DNA from: Tsukamurella ocularis
GTDB taxonomy: Bacteria > Actinomycetota > Actinomycetes > Mycobacteriales > Mycobacteriaceae
Assembly (NCBI RefSeq): GCF_024807615.1
Contig: NZ_JANUCJ010000003.1
Coordinates: 124,001-188,000, forward strand
Length of the DNA: 64,000 nucleotides
Reading direction: 5' to 3'
Shown: in pieces, positions 1-8,733 of the stretch
Layout of the letters: each line of letters opens with the position of its first letter
Numbering within the stretch: the stretch's first letter is position 1
The notes under the pieces: generated by a model
Databases searched by the model: none
The model's input: the letters and a program-made list of their open reading frames with translations, nothing else
What the model was told of the DNA's origin: nothing
Made by a program: the position numbers and the translations under genes

Positions 1-674
1 CACTCGGTGCGCCGGAGGAGGCGGCGGACTACGGCTGGGGCTACGCCGTGCTGGCCATCTCCTTCGTGCTCGAGGGGATCTCGTTCCTGCAAGCGCTTCG
101 CCAGACCAAGGAGGGCGCTCGGGAGCGGATGCTGCACCCGCTGCGGTACGTGCGGATGACGTCGAACCCGGTGCTGCGCTCGGTCTTCGCAGAGGACCTC
201 AGCGCGCTGATCGGCATCGTCATCGCCGCCACCGCGATGGCCCTGCATCAGGTCACCGGAAACCCCGTCTGGGACGCCGTCGGATCGATCCTGGTCGGCA
301 TCCTGCTGGGCTTCGTCGCGGTGTTTCTGATCCGGCGCAACATGGACTTCCTCACGGGCGAGGAGGCGACGCCGCTCGCCCGCAACCGCATGCTGGAGGC
401 GCTGCAGTCGCACCCGGACGTCAAGCAGGTGAGCTTCCTGCACATGGAGTGGGTCGGCGCGGACCGCCTGTTCCTCGTCGCAGCCGTCGACCTCGAGGGC
501 GACCTGCCGGAGTCGCAGGTCGCGGCGCGGCTGGCGGCGATCTCGGACGACATGAACCGCATCCCCCGCATCCAGCGGGCCCTCTTCACCCTCACCCGCC
601 CCGGTGATACCACCCGTCTGACCGCCGAGCCGCTCCCCGACTGGTACCTGCCCGAGGACGAGCGCCGTCCCTAG
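1..674 (+). CDS. Cation diffusion facilitator transporter, 3' part only
   Basis: The gene enters from the left edge, so its start and first membrane helices are missing; the frame is open from base 3. It encodes the C-terminal part of a CDF-type divalent cation/proton antiporter. The visible part has a helix around [15 protein letters not shown], then [21 protein letters not shown], where the acidic ED pair fits the metal-binding helix V of the ED-A-G subgroup, then helix VI ([18 protein letters not shown]), and a cytoplasmic domain of about 90 residues with a ferredoxin-like pattern typical of CDF C-terminal domains. The metal (Zn, Fe, Mn or Co) cannot be told. The stop codon lies inside a short hairpin. 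Family assignment is firm; substrate is unknown. Confidence 0.88.
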   Translation, partial: LGAPEEAADYGWGYAVLAISFVLEGISFLQALRQTKEGARERMLHPLRYVRMTSNPVLRSVFAEDLSALIGIVIAATAMALHQVTGNPVWDAVGSILVGILLGFVAVFLIRRNMDFLTGEEATPLARNRMLEALQSHPDVKQVSFLHMEWVGADRLFLVAAVDLEGDLPESQVAARLAAISDDMNRIPRIQRALFTLTRPGDTTRLTAEPLPDWYLPEDERRP

Positions 675-682
675 CGGGACGG
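665..682. terminator. Short hairpin overlapping the CDF stop codon
   Basis: A perfect 7-bp stem CCGTCCC/GGGACGG with the 4-base loop TAGC sits between two convergent genes and contains the TAG stop of the cation transporter. There is no T-tract, so termination is possible rather than shown. The core TCCCTAGCGGGA is the same word as the terminal repeats of the 83-bp elements at 8614 and 9790. Confidence 0.45.
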
Positions 683-691
683 CCACGCCGC

Positions 692-2671
692 CTACCCGAG
701 ACGAGCCGCCAACCTCGAGGCGTTCATGTGCGCAATGGCCTCGATGGAGATCATCGGATTGACGCCACTCGGCGTGGGGAAGCAGGAGGCGTCGGCCACG
801 ACGAGGTTGGGCACCTCCCACGTCGCGCCGTCGGGGTCCGTCGCGGAGGTATCTCGGCTGCCGCCCATCGCTGCCGTACCCATGATGTGCAGGGCTGCCA
901 TCATGCATCGCGCCGGGGCATATCCCTGCGCCCGGGCCCGGCCGGCGAGGTCGGCGATCCGGTCCGCACGGCGGCCGGCGTCGGCGGTGCCCGACAGATC
1001 CACTGCCACGCGCACCTGGTGGGCGGTACGCACCGCCGTCGCACCGGCGGCGGCGAGGATCTCGGCGGCACCCACCACCCCGCGGTGCAGGTGCGCAGCG
1101 TCGTAGTCGCTGATCCGGTAGTGCGCCACGGGCTCGCCGTCGCGCCCGACGGTGACCCTGCCTGCGCCGGTGTCACGCAGGATCACACCCACCACCCCGG
1201 TGCGGCGCAGGGCCCGCATGTCGTCGGCGAGGTGGGCCGCGGCGTGCCAGGGCTGGAAAGCGACGGCAGCCCCCGGATGCATGGGGCCCGTCTCGTAGAT
1301 CACGCCGTAACCGTGGCCGTCGAGGTCGGCGTGTTCGGTGGAGTAGCGGGTCTGCAGGCCGCCCTCCCACGGCCGGATGTCCTCGTCGAAGCGACCGGCC
1401 ACCGCAGTCGCGGGGTGCAGCCGCAGGTTCGCCCCGATCCGCTCGTTGCTCAGCCCGGATCGGCGCAACAGAGCGGGGGTCTGGATCGAGCCGGCCGACA
1501 CCACCACGGCCCGAGCGTCGACGGTGACCCGCCTCCCGTCCGCGAGCGTCACCTCGACACCCGTGGCGCGGCCACGGTCGACCCGCACCCGCCGCACGTC
1601 GGCGTCGACGACGATGCGGGCCCCGACCTCGGCGGCGTCCTGCAACCACGTCTTCGTCACCGACTGTTTGGCCCCGATCCGGCAGCCGTAGCCGCACCGT
1701 CCGCACTCGACGCCCTGATCGCAACCGAGCACATTGCGCGGCATCGGGGCGCAGTGCCGGCCCAGTGCGACCAGTCCACGCTCCATGATTGCGTCGCGCT
1801 GGGCGATGGCGCCGTGATCGAGGTTCACCGACAGCCTCTGCTGGACCGCCTCCAGCGCGCGGGTGTACTCCTCGCCGGCGAACTGCCGCGCCCCGTGCGC
1901 GGCCCACTCCGCTCGCACGTGGTCGGGGGTGGCGAACGAGGTGGTCCAATTGACGACGGTGCCGCCGCCCAGGGTGCCGCCGGACATGAGCGCGAGCTGC
2001 CCCTCGAGGGTGGAGGCGGGTGGCCCCGAATACAGCGTGGTCAGCGCCTCGAGCTCGCCGCGACCGAAGTCGAGGTCGTCGTGATAGCCGCCCTTCTCCA
2101 GGACCAGCACGTCGAGCCCCGCTGCGGTGAGTACCGCTGCGGCGGTGCCGCCGCCCGCTCCGGAGCCCACGATCACGACGTCGGCGCTCAACCTCTCGCC
2201 GGGCACGACGAGCGGCGTCAGCGGCCGGGGCGGTGCATCGGGCAGGGGCCCGAAAGCCTCTGGGTAACCCATCGCGGCACGGGCTGCGGTCGCGTCGGGT
2301 GCCACGAAGTAGGCGGCGATCAGCAAGGAGCGGAGGCCCTGAAAGATCGAGCGCTTGGCCGCCACCGTCGAACCACCCCACCGCAGGAGGGCGTCCTCGC
2401 GCTCCGCGTGGGGCAGGGCGGAGAACCTACGAGGGCCGATGCCGTGGGCCAGACCCATACCGCGGGTGTCCCACAGGTCGAGGAAGATCTTCATCTCGCG
2501 CAGCTCGCGCGGCAGCAGCTTGTGCTGCGCCATCGCCGCGACGGTCGCGAGGTAGTCGATGCCCCGCGGCCCCGGGACGCCGTCCCATCCGGGAATCAGC
2601 GTCTCGCCGATCGCGAGGAGCGCACACTCCTGGCGTGGGCCGAACGGACTCGGGGGCGTGTTCTCGGTCAC
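692..2671 (-). CDS. GMC-family FAD alcohol oxidase (long-chain alcohol oxidase type)
   Basis: A 659-residue flavoprotein of the glucose-methanol-choline family, predicted to oxidise an alcohol with FAD. Residues 1-150 form a helical N-terminal region as in long-chain fatty alcohol oxidases. The FAD dinucleotide-binding motif GSGAGGG is at about 169-175, the GGGTVVN signature at about 235-241, and a cysteine-rich CGRCGYGCRIGAKQS segment at about 323-337, which is characteristic of the fatty alcohol oxidase branch. The C-terminal block VVADASCFPTPSGVNPMISIEAIAHMNA carries the second GMC signature. The GTG start at 2671 was chosen because it lies 5 bases after the stop of the upstream ABC ATPase gene and begins the conserved region. 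It is the last gene of the leftward thiamine-type transporter run, but a functional link to thiamine is not evident. Substrate unknown. Confidence 0.85.
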   Translation of the reverse strand: MTENTPPSPFGPRQECALLAIGETLIPGWDGVPGPRGIDYLATVAAMAQHKLLPRELREMKIFLDLWDTRGMGLAHGIGPRRFSALPHAEREDALLRWGGSTVAAKRSIFQGLRSLLIAAYFVAPDATAARAAMGYPEAFGPLPDAPPRPLTPLVVPGERLSADVVIVGSGAGGGTAAAVLTAAGLDVLVLEKGGYHDDLDFGRGELEALTTLYSGPPASTLEGQLALMSGGTLGGGTVVNWTTSFATPDHVRAEWAAHGARQFAGEEYTRALEAVQQRLSVNLDHGAIAQRDAIMERGLVALGRHCAPMPRNVLGCDQGVECGRCGYGCRIGAKQSVTKTWLQDAAEVGARIVVDADVRRVRVDRGRATGVEVTLADGRRVTVDARAVVVSAGSIQTPALLRRSGLSNERIGANLRLHPATAVAGRFDEDIRPWEGGLQTRYSTEHADLDGHGYGVIYETGPMHPGAAVAFQPWHAAAHLADDMRALRRTGVVGVILRDTGAGRVTVGRDGEPVAHYRISDYDAAHLHRGVVGAAEILAAAGATAVRTAHQVRVAVDLSGTADAGRRADRIADLAGRARAQGYAPARCMMAALHIMGTAAMGGSRDTSATDPDGATWEVPNLVVADASCFPTPSGVNPMISIEAIAHMNASRLAARLG

Positions 2672-2676
2672 GAGAC

Positions 2677-3702
2677 CTATCCGATCACGGCGACCCGGCG
2701 CGGGTTGAGCGCGACGCGCACGATCTCGCCGTCGGCGGGCGGGGTGTCGCCGAGCGCATCGACGAGCAGCTCGCCGTCGCCGGTGTCGACGGCGGCGGTG
2801 ATCCGCATCCCGTCGGCGGTGGGCACCGAGCCGATCACGCGGGCCGGCACCCCGTGCGCCTGGATCACGACGGAACCCTGCCGCAGGCCCAGCCGGAACC
2901 TCCCGTCGGGGCAGTCGACGAGGACCTGGCCCAGCGCGGAGGTCGCCTGCAGGTCCTTGACCTGCGCGTCGAGCAGCACCGAGTAGCCGAGGAAACGGGC
3001 CACGTCGGGCGTGCGCGGGCGCCGCCACAGCCTGGCCGGCCGGTCCACCTGGGCCAGCTCGCCGGCGTCCAGCACGGCGACGGTGTCGGCCAGCTCGACG
3101 GCCTCGTCGTGGTCGTGGGTCACGATGAGGGCGGGCGTCCCGGTCTCGCGGAGGATGCGGCGCAGGTCACCCACGAGGCGGTCGCGCAGCTGCCGGTCCA
3201 GTGCCGAGAGCGGCTCGTCGAGCAGGAGGAGGCGGGGCTTCGGGGCCAGCGCGCGGGCCAGCGCGACGCGCTGCTGCTGCCCGCCGGACAGCTCGCCGAC
3301 GGGCCGTGCCCCCATCCCGGGCAGCCCGACGAGCTCGAGCAGTTCCTCGACGCGGGCGTCCGCGTCGGCCCGCGGCCAGCGGTGCCGCTGCAGGCCGTAG
3401 CGGATGTTGCCGGCCACGTCGCGGTGCCCGAAGAGCTGCCCGTCCTGGAAGACGACGCCGAAGCCGCGCCGGTGCGTGGGCACCTCAGCGAGGTCCGCGC
3501 CGTCCCAGAGGATGCGCCCGCCGGCCAGGGGCTCGAGGCCCGCGACGGCCCGCAACAGCGTCGACTTGCCGCAGCCCGACGGCCCGAGCAGCGCGGTGAC
3601 GGCGTCCGCACCGCCCGCCGCCCGATCCCCGACGGTGAGCGAGACCTCCCGCACGGCCGTCCGGTCGCCGTAGCGCACCGAGATCCGGTCGATGGTCAGC
3701 AT
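2677..3702 (-). CDS. ABC importer ATPase, thiamine-type
   Basis: A 341-residue cytoplasmic ATPase that would power the permease and binding protein encoded just upstream. Walker A GPSGCGKST is at residues 40-48, the signature LSGGQQQR at about 138-145, Walker B LLLLDEP at about 158-164, and the switch histidine in VTHDHDE at about 194-200. About 130 further residues form a TOBE-like regulatory domain typical of sugar, iron and thiamine importers. It is longer than the short E. coli ThiQ (about 230 residues), so it may belong to the longer Fe/thiamine-type group. It follows the permease gene by 40 bases and is followed 5 bases later by the GMC oxidase gene. Confidence 0.88.
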   Translation of the reverse strand: MLTIDRISVRYGDRTAVREVSLTVGDRAAGGADAVTALLGPSGCGKSTLLRAVAGLEPLAGGRILWDGADLAEVPTHRRGFGVVFQDGQLFGHRDVAGNIRYGLQRHRWPRADADARVEELLELVGLPGMGARPVGELSGGQQQRVALARALAPKPRLLLLDEPLSALDRQLRDRLVGDLRRILRETGTPALIVTHDHDEAVELADTVAVLDAGELAQVDRPARLWRRPRTPDVARFLGYSVLLDAQVKDLQATSALGQVLVDCPDGRFRLGLRQGSVVIQAHGVPARVIGSVPTADGMRITAAVDTGDGELLVDALGDTPPADGEIVRVALNPRRVAVIG

Positions 3703-3742
3703 CGTCGGCCCCCTCCCCTGTCCCCACGTCCGCGGATACCCA

Positions 3743-5353
3743 TCAGAACTCCGCCCGCCCGGCGTCGTCGCGGCGCAGCGCCTCCACGGCGCCGATCACC
3801 AGCACCGTCGCGGCGATGAGCAGCACGGAGCACGACGCGGCGAGCGCCGCGTCGGCCCAGCCGGGGCGGCCGGAGATCCGGCCGATCAGCACGGGCAGCG
3901 TCATCTGCTCGGGCCGCACCAGGAAGCTCGCGGCCCCGAACTCCCCCAGCGTAACGACGTACGCGAAGCCCGCGGCCACTGCCACGGAGCGGCTGATCAC
4001 CGGTAGGTCGACGGAGGTGAAGACGCGGACCGGCGAGGCCCCGAGCACGGCGGCTGCCTGCCGTTGCCGCGGGTCGACCGCGCCGAGCGCCGGCACGAGC
4101 ACACGTACCACCAGCGGCAGCGCGACGAGGGCCTGCACGAAGGGCGGCACGGCGGGCGACTCCCGGACCGCGGGGAGGGATTGCAGGGCCAGCAGGTAGC
4201 CGAAGCCGAGCGTCACGGCGCTCACGCCGAGCGGCAGCATCACCACGGCGTCGGCGAACCGGCTCAGCAGCCCGCGGGAGCGGGCGATCGCGACCGCGGC
4301 GAGCCCGCCGACGAGCAACGCGATCGCCCCCGCCTGCGCCGCCGTGACCAGCGACATCGTCAGCGCCTTCACCGGCACGACCCCGCCGAAGTCACTGGTG
4401 AGCCGGCGGTAGGCGTCGAGGCTCAGCGCGCCGGAGGAGTCGGGACGCAACGACCGCAGCAGCAGCGCTCCGAGCGGGAAGAGCAGCAGCGCGACGCTCA
4501 CCGGCACGCCGACGAGCACCGCCAGCCGGGCACGGCCGCTCGGCCGCGGCGGCTCCACGCGTGCCGCCGTTGCGGGCCGGGAGACCCGCACCCGCAACGC
4601 GCCGCTCACAGCGACGGCCAGCACCACGATCGTGATCTGCACCAGCGCGAGCAGCGCGGCGGTGCGCAGGTCGAACGCGCCGACCACCTCCTGGTAGACC
4701 GCGGTCTCCAGGGTGCGCAGCCGGCTGCCGCCGACGACGAGGATGATGCCGAAGCTCGTCGCGCAGAACAGGAAGACCACCGACGCCGCCGACGCGATCG
4801 CTGGGAGCAGCGCGGGCGCTGTGGCGGTGAGGAAGGCGCGCGCCGGGCCGGCGCCCAGGGTGCGCGCGGCCTGCTCTGCCCGCGGGTCGACGGCCGACCA
4901 CACGCCGCCGACGATGCGGGCGACCACCGAGACGTTGAAGTAGGCGTGCGCGAGCAGTACCGCCCACACCGTCTCGGAGAGGCCGAGGAAGCCGAGGCTC
5001 CCGCCGGGAGCGAACAGCGTGCGGAAGGCGACGCCCACCACGACGGTCGGCAGCACGAAGGGCACCGTCACCACCACCCGGAAGAGCCACTGCCCGCGGA
5101 ACCGGACCCGGGCGGTGAGCCAGGCCAGCGGCAGTCCGAGGACCACGGTGAGCAGCGTCGACGCCGCGGCCTGCCAGAGGGTGAACCAAACCAGCCCCAG
5201 GCCGCCGGCGCCGGCGAAGCCCTCCCACAGGCCGACACCGTCGGACGCGAGTCCCCGCGCGACGATGGCGGCGACGGGCCAGAGGAAGAAGACCGCGACG
5301 AACAGCAGTGGGGCTGCCAGCAGCGCGAGCCGCCCGCGGTCCAGCTGCCTCAC
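3743..5353 (-). CDS. Fused double-domain ABC permease, thiamine-type (ThiP-like)
   Basis: A 536-residue integral membrane protein with two permease domains in tandem. Each half carries the loop that contacts the ATPase: RTLGAGPARAFLTATAPALLPAI in the first and VLGASPVRVFTSVDLPVISRS in the second. The length equals that of ThiP/SfuB-type fused permeases, which act without a separate second permease. The GTG start at 5353 (revcomp of CAC at 5351-5353) leaves 10 bases after the binding-protein gene, indicating one transcript. Substrate is inferred from the neighbouring binding protein. Confidence 0.88.
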   Translation of the reverse strand: MRQLDRGRLALLAAPLLFVAVFFLWPVAAIVARGLASDGVGLWEGFAGAGGLGLVWFTLWQAAASTLLTVVLGLPLAWLTARVRFRGQWLFRVVVTVPFVLPTVVVGVAFRTLFAPGGSLGFLGLSETVWAVLLAHAYFNVSVVARIVGGVWSAVDPRAEQAARTLGAGPARAFLTATAPALLPAIASAASVVFLFCATSFGIILVVGGSRLRTLETAVYQEVVGAFDLRTAALLALVQITIVVLAVAVSGALRVRVSRPATAARVEPPRPSGRARLAVLVGVPVSVALLLFPLGALLLRSLRPDSSGALSLDAYRRLTSDFGGVVPVKALTMSLVTAAQAGAIALLVGGLAAVAIARSRGLLSRFADAVVMLPLGVSAVTLGFGYLLALQSLPAVRESPAVPPFVQALVALPLVVRVLVPALGAVDPRQRQAAAVLGASPVRVFTSVDLPVISRSVAVAAGFAYVVTLGEFGAASFLVRPEQMTLPVLIGRISGRPGWADAALAASCSVLLIAATVLVIGAVEALRRDDAGRAEF

Positions 5354-5363
5354 GACGGCCCCG

Positions 5364-6428
5364 TCACCGCCCCATCAGCTGGCGCCACTGCCGCACCCAG
5401 CCGTCGCGCTCGTCGGCGAGGCGATCGGCGGGCAGCGTGGCGGCCTTCGGCGGCACGGGCGCGTACTTCGCCCACGTCTCGGGCAGCGCGACGCCGCGGG
5501 TCACGGGGTAGACGAACATCTCGTCGGGGATGCTCGCCTGCACCGCGGGGGTCAGCAGGAAGTCGATGAGCTTGCGTGCGCCCTCGGGGTTCTTGGTGCC
5601 GCGCAGCACGCCCGCGTACTCGACCTGCCGGAAGCAGGTGTCGAGCAGCGCCTTGGTCGGGGGCGCGGAGCCGTCCTTGCCCACCTCGGCGGCGGGCGAG
5701 CTGGCGTAGGAGACGACGATCGGCTTCGGGCCCTTGCCCGACGATCCGGAGAAGTCCGTCGAGTAGGCGGTCGACCAGTTCGGGGTCACGGAGACCTCGT
5801 TGGCCCGCAGCGAGCGCCAGTACTCCTGCCAGCCCTCGCCCAGCGCCGCGACGGTACCGGCCAGGAAGGCCATGCCGGGCGAGGCCGTCTCGGGGTTCTG
5901 CACGACGGTCAGGCCGCGGTACTCGGGCTTCGTCAGGTCCTGGTAGGTGACCGGCTCAGCGAGACCCTTGTCCTTGAAGTAGCGGGTGTCGATATTGACG
6001 CAGACGTCGCCGAAGTCGATCGCGGTGAGCTGCGGCATGCCAGCCAGCGCGTAGTCCTGTGCGCCGTTCGCGGCGCCGGGCGAGACGTACTCGTCGAAGA
6101 CGCCGGCGCGCACGGGCCGCGCGGCGTAGGTGTTGTCCACGCCGAAGGCGACGTCGCCGGGCGGGTTGCCCGGGGTCAGCGACAGCTTGGTGGCGAGCTC
6201 GCCGCCGTCCCCCAGCTCGACGGTCTTGATCGCGAGCCCGGTCTGCTTCGTGAAGTCGGCGAGCACGTTCTCGGGCAGGTGGAAGCTGGAGTGGGTCACG
6301 AGGGTCACGGTGCCGGTGGCCGACGGTGCGTCGCTCTCCTTCGACGGTGCCGTGCTGGTCGCGCACGCGCCGGTCGCGAGCGTCGCCGCCGTGAGGATCG
6401 CAAGGCCTACGCGGCCGAGGTTGGTCAT
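5364..6428 (-). CDS. Thiamine-type ABC transporter substrate-binding lipoprotein (ThiB-like)
   Basis: A 354-residue exported binding protein. The N-terminus is a lipoprotein-type signal ending TGAC with the lipidated cysteine at residue 22. Downstream blocks fit the ThiB/TbpA family: VTHSSFHLPENVLADF, GDVAFGVDNTYAARPV, DYGDVC-like FGDVCVNID, DLTKPEYRGLTVVQNPETASPGMAFL, PIVVSYASSPAAEV, CFRQVEYAGVLRGTKNPEGA and DEMFVYPV. These point to thiamine or thiamine phosphate rather than iron or sugars. It starts 4 bases after the mannosyltransferase stop, so both are probably co-transcribed. No thiamine pyrophosphate riboswitch can fit in that gap. Confidence 0.87.
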   Translation of the reverse strand: MTNLGRVGLAILTAATLATGACATSTAPSKESDAPSATGTVTLVTHSSFHLPENVLADFTKQTGLAIKTVELGDGGELATKLSLTPGNPPGDVAFGVDNTYAARPVRAGVFDEYVSPGAANGAQDYALAGMPQLTAIDFGDVCVNIDTRYFKDKGLAEPVTYQDLTKPEYRGLTVVQNPETASPGMAFLAGTVAALGEGWQEYWRSLRANEVSVTPNWSTAYSTDFSGSSGKGPKPIVVSYASSPAAEVGKDGSAPPTKALLDTCFRQVEYAGVLRGTKNPEGARKLIDFLLTPAVQASIPDEMFVYPVTRGVALPETWAKYAPVPPKAATLPADRLADERDGWVRQWRQLMGR

Positions 6429-6432
6429 CTGC

Positions 6433-7755
6433 TCAGACTAGTGCGTCCAACCGCCGCCGCTGCGCGAGGATCAGCGCGACAAGGACGACCGCGGCGAGCA
6501 CGCCGGGCGCCATGAGGACCGCCCAGAACGGACCGTCGTCGATCCCGATCACAGCGAGACCCTTGCGTAGGAAGTGCACGCCGATGTAGCCGAACACCGC
6601 GGTGACCGCCGCGACCCGCGTCGCCCAGGGGGTGAAGGCCGCGCCCGGGGCGCGGAAGTCCGGGCCGCCGCGCGGCCCGAGGGGGCCGTGCACCACCCAG
6701 ATGAGCAGCGGGACGATCCACACGAAGTGGTGGATCCAGGAGATCGGCGAGGCGAGCAGCCCGAGGAACTGGACCAGGACCAGCGCAATGAGGGCGTCGC
6801 CCCGGCGCACCACCCACCAGGCGGCGAAGAGCAGGGCCGCGGCCACGACCACCGCGATGATCCACGCCGGCCCGGTGCCCACGTCGTGCCCGGCGAGGCG
6901 GGAGACCGCCCCGCGCAGCGCTTGGTTGTCGGGCTTGGCGGGGTCGCCGATGGGTCCGGTGTCGCCGAGCAGCACGGTGAAGTAGCGCCGGGTCTCCGTG
7001 GGCAGGATCAGGTAGCTGATCCCGACGGTGGCGGCGAAGGCCACAGCGGAGACGACGGCGGCCCACACCCGGCCGCGGGCGAGCAGGAAGAGCCCGCCCA
7101 CCGCGGGGGTGAGCTTGATCCCGGCGGCGAGGCCGATCAGGAAGCCGGAGGCACCGTCGACCTTCTCCGGGGTGAGCGCGGGCGCCGGGCCGGGCCGGCG
7201 GCCGATCTCGGAGCGCGCCACGAGGTAGGCGGCCCACACGCCGAAGGTCATGAGGACCACGTTGATCTGGCCGTAGTCGAGGTTGGTGCGCACCGGGTCG
7301 ATCCACAGCGCGGCCGCGGTCCACACCAGGGGCAGCTCGCGCGGCACGTCGCCCAGGCGCGACGGTGCGCCGCGCCCCGCGGCCAGGACGGCCAGGCACA
7401 TGCGGATGACCAGGAACAACAGGCCCGCGGTGAGCGCGACCCAGCCGACCGCGACCACCGGGAACGGCAGGAACTTCAGTGGGTAGAAGAACAATGCCGC
7501 GAAGGGCGGGTAGGTGAAGGGCAGCGGCTGCTGCGGCGTGTAGTCGCGGAGCGCGAAGTCGTAGAGCCCGCCGTCGGCGGTCACCCGCTGCGCGGCCTCG
7601 TAGTAGACCCGCAGGTCGACGAAGTTGAAGTTGTGCTGCCCGGCGAGGATCCACACGATCCGAGCGCCGAGGGCCACGAAGAAGAGGGGGAGCGCGACGC
7701 GCCGGAGGCCGCTCGACCGGCCGCCGTCGGCCGACGTGCTGCGGTCCTTGGTCAC
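6433..7755 (-). CDS. GT87-type polyprenol-phosphate mannosyltransferase (membrane)
   Basis: A 440-residue polytopic membrane protein of the GT87 (DUF2029) type, a family that includes mannosyltransferases of phosphatidylinositol mannoside and lipoglycan synthesis such as PimE. The N-terminal helix is followed by the extracytoplasmic segment NFNFVDLRVYYEAAQRV, whose aspartate is the usual catalytic position, then the TYPPFAALFFYPL motif common in this family and about ten further helices. The GTG start at 7755 follows a TAAGGT -10 box by 8 bases (7764-7769 on the complementary strand), implying a leaderless message. It is the first gene of the run continuing into the thiamine-type transporter. 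Exact acceptor unknown. Confidence 0.82.
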   Translation of the reverse strand: MTKDRSTSADGGRSSGLRRVALPLFFVALGARIVWILAGQHNFNFVDLRVYYEAAQRVTADGGLYDFALRDYTPQQPLPFTYPPFAALFFYPLKFLPFPVVAVGWVALTAGLLFLVIRMCLAVLAAGRGAPSRLGDVPRELPLVWTAAALWIDPVRTNLDYGQINVVLMTFGVWAAYLVARSEIGRRPGPAPALTPEKVDGASGFLIGLAAGIKLTPAVGGLFLLARGRVWAAVVSAVAFAATVGISYLILPTETRRYFTVLLGDTGPIGDPAKPDNQALRGAVSRLAGHDVGTGPAWIIAVVVAAALLFAAWWVVRRGDALIALVLVQFLGLLASPISWIHHFVWIVPLLIWVVHGPLGPRGGPDFRAPGAAFTPWATRVAAVTAVFGYIGVHFLRKGLAVIGIDDGPFWAVLMAPGVLAAVVLVALILAQRRRLDALV

Positions 7756-7812
7756 GGGTGGACACCTTAGCGATGGTCACACTCATTGCGCGAACCGCCG
7801 CGCGTCTGGACC

Positions 7813-8577
7813 ATGGAGCGGGTGACCACAGCCGAGACGACCGCCCCCGATCATTCCGCCCTGCGTTCGGCGGTCTCCGGGGCGCGCGCGATCGTCGACG
7901 TGGGCGTCATCGTCGCGGTGTTGGTCGCGACCAATCTGGTCGCCCATTTCACCGGTAGCTGGGCCGCCCTGCTGGCCGTCCCGGTGTCCGCGGTCCTGCT
8001 CATCGGCATCGCCCGCCACCGCGGCCTCGACTGGCACGAGCTGGGCCTGGGCCGCGAGCACTGGCGTTCCGGGGCGAAGTACGCGACCGCGGCCGTCTTC
8101 GTGGTGGCGACGGTGATCGTGGTCGGCGCGCTACTGCCCGTCACGCGCGGGCTGTTCCTCAACGACCGCTACGCCACCTTCTCGACCGCGATCATCGCGT
8201 CGATGGTGATCATCCCGCTGCAGACGGTGATCCCCGAGGAGCTGGCCTTCCGCGGCGCGCTGCACGGCACACTGTCGCGCGCGATGCACTTCCGCTGGGT
8301 CGTGGTCACGGGTTCGCTGCTCTTCGGCTTCTGGCACATCGCCTCGTCGCTGGGCCTCACCAGCGGCAACGCCGGCCTGACCAAGATCCTCGGCGCGGGG
8401 CCCCTTGCCCAGTTCCTCGGCATCGCGGGCGCCGTGATCGCGACCGCCTTCGCCGGCTGGGTGTTCACCTGGCTCCGCTCCCGCAGCGGCTCCCTCATCG
8501 CCCCCATCGCGCTGCACTGGTGCCTCAACGGCGCGGGCGCGCTGGCCGCCGCCTTCGCCTGGCAGCTCCTCCGCTGA
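7813..8577 (+). CDS. CPBP-family intramembrane metalloprotease
   Basis: A 254-residue membrane protein of the CAAX protease/bacteriocin-processing (CPBP, Abi) family. The catalytic motif EELAFRG gives the paired glutamates at 142-143 and arginine at 147; the later FGFWHIAS and HWCLNGAGA segments provide the conserved histidines. About seven hydrophobic helices are visible. The ATG at 7813 is taken as start; an in-frame TTG at 7786 and a GTG at 7822 are alternatives, and no start has a convincing ribosome site. Related proteins process prenylated or peptide substrates or confer bacteriocin immunity; the role here is not known. It diverges from the mannosyltransferase gene and is followed by a hairpin. 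Confidence 0.85.
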   Translation: MERVTTAETTAPDHSALRSAVSGARAIVDVGVIVAVLVATNLVAHFTGSWAALLAVPVSAVLLIGIARHRGLDWHELGLGREHWRSGAKYATAAVFVVATVIVVGALLPVTRGLFLNDRYATFSTAIIASMVIIPLQTVIPEELAFRGALHGTLSRAMHFRWVVVTGSLLFGFWHIASSLGLTSGNAGLTKILGAGPLAQFLGIAGAVIATAFAGWVFTWLRSRSGSLIAPIALHWCLNGAGALAAAFAWQLLR

Positions 8578-8580
8578 CCC

Positions 8581-8595
8581 GCGCCCGCCGGGCGC
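8581..8595. terminator. GC-rich hairpin after the CPBP gene
   Basis: GCGCCC and GGGCGC form a 6-bp stem around GCC, three bases after the CPBP stop codon. There is no T-tract. It may end the CPBP message. Confidence 0.35.
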
Positions 8596-8613
8596 TCGCT
8601 TCGCTCGTGGCGC

Positions 8614-8696
8614 TCCCTAGCGGGGCCGCCACCTCCCTAGGTCCATGGACATGGGGAATGCACGACACGCCATGGCGCAGCGCGTCCCGCTAGGGA
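8614..8696. mobile_element. 83-bp MITE-like element, copy A
   Basis: An 83-bp segment bounded by perfect 11-bp inverted repeats, TCCCTAGCGGG at 8614-8624 and its complement at 8686-8696. By hand alignment it is about 87% identical over its full length to copy B at 9790-9872, including the interior block ATGGACATGGGGAATG. The similarity continues about 22 bp to the left of the element (CGCTCGCTTCGCTCGTGG). No coding capacity and no clear target duplication. The two copies lie on either side of the gene at 8734-9648 in the same orientation. A small non-autonomous transposable element is the simplest reading; a repeated regulatory or terminator element is the alternative. Confidence 0.55.
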
Positions 8697-8733
8697 ACGC
8701 CCGACGGTGCCGGGCTCGCACGTCCGCCTCGTC

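Noticed and set aside
728-2986. Long plus-strand open frame opposite the GMC oxidase and ABC ATPase genes
   Set aside because: Shadow composition and no domain; the minus strand carries clear family motifs.
6429-6432. TPP riboswitch for the thiamine-type transporter
   Set aside because: Only 4 bases lie between the binding-protein start and the upstream gene, and no THI-box-like sequence was seen upstream of 7755 either.
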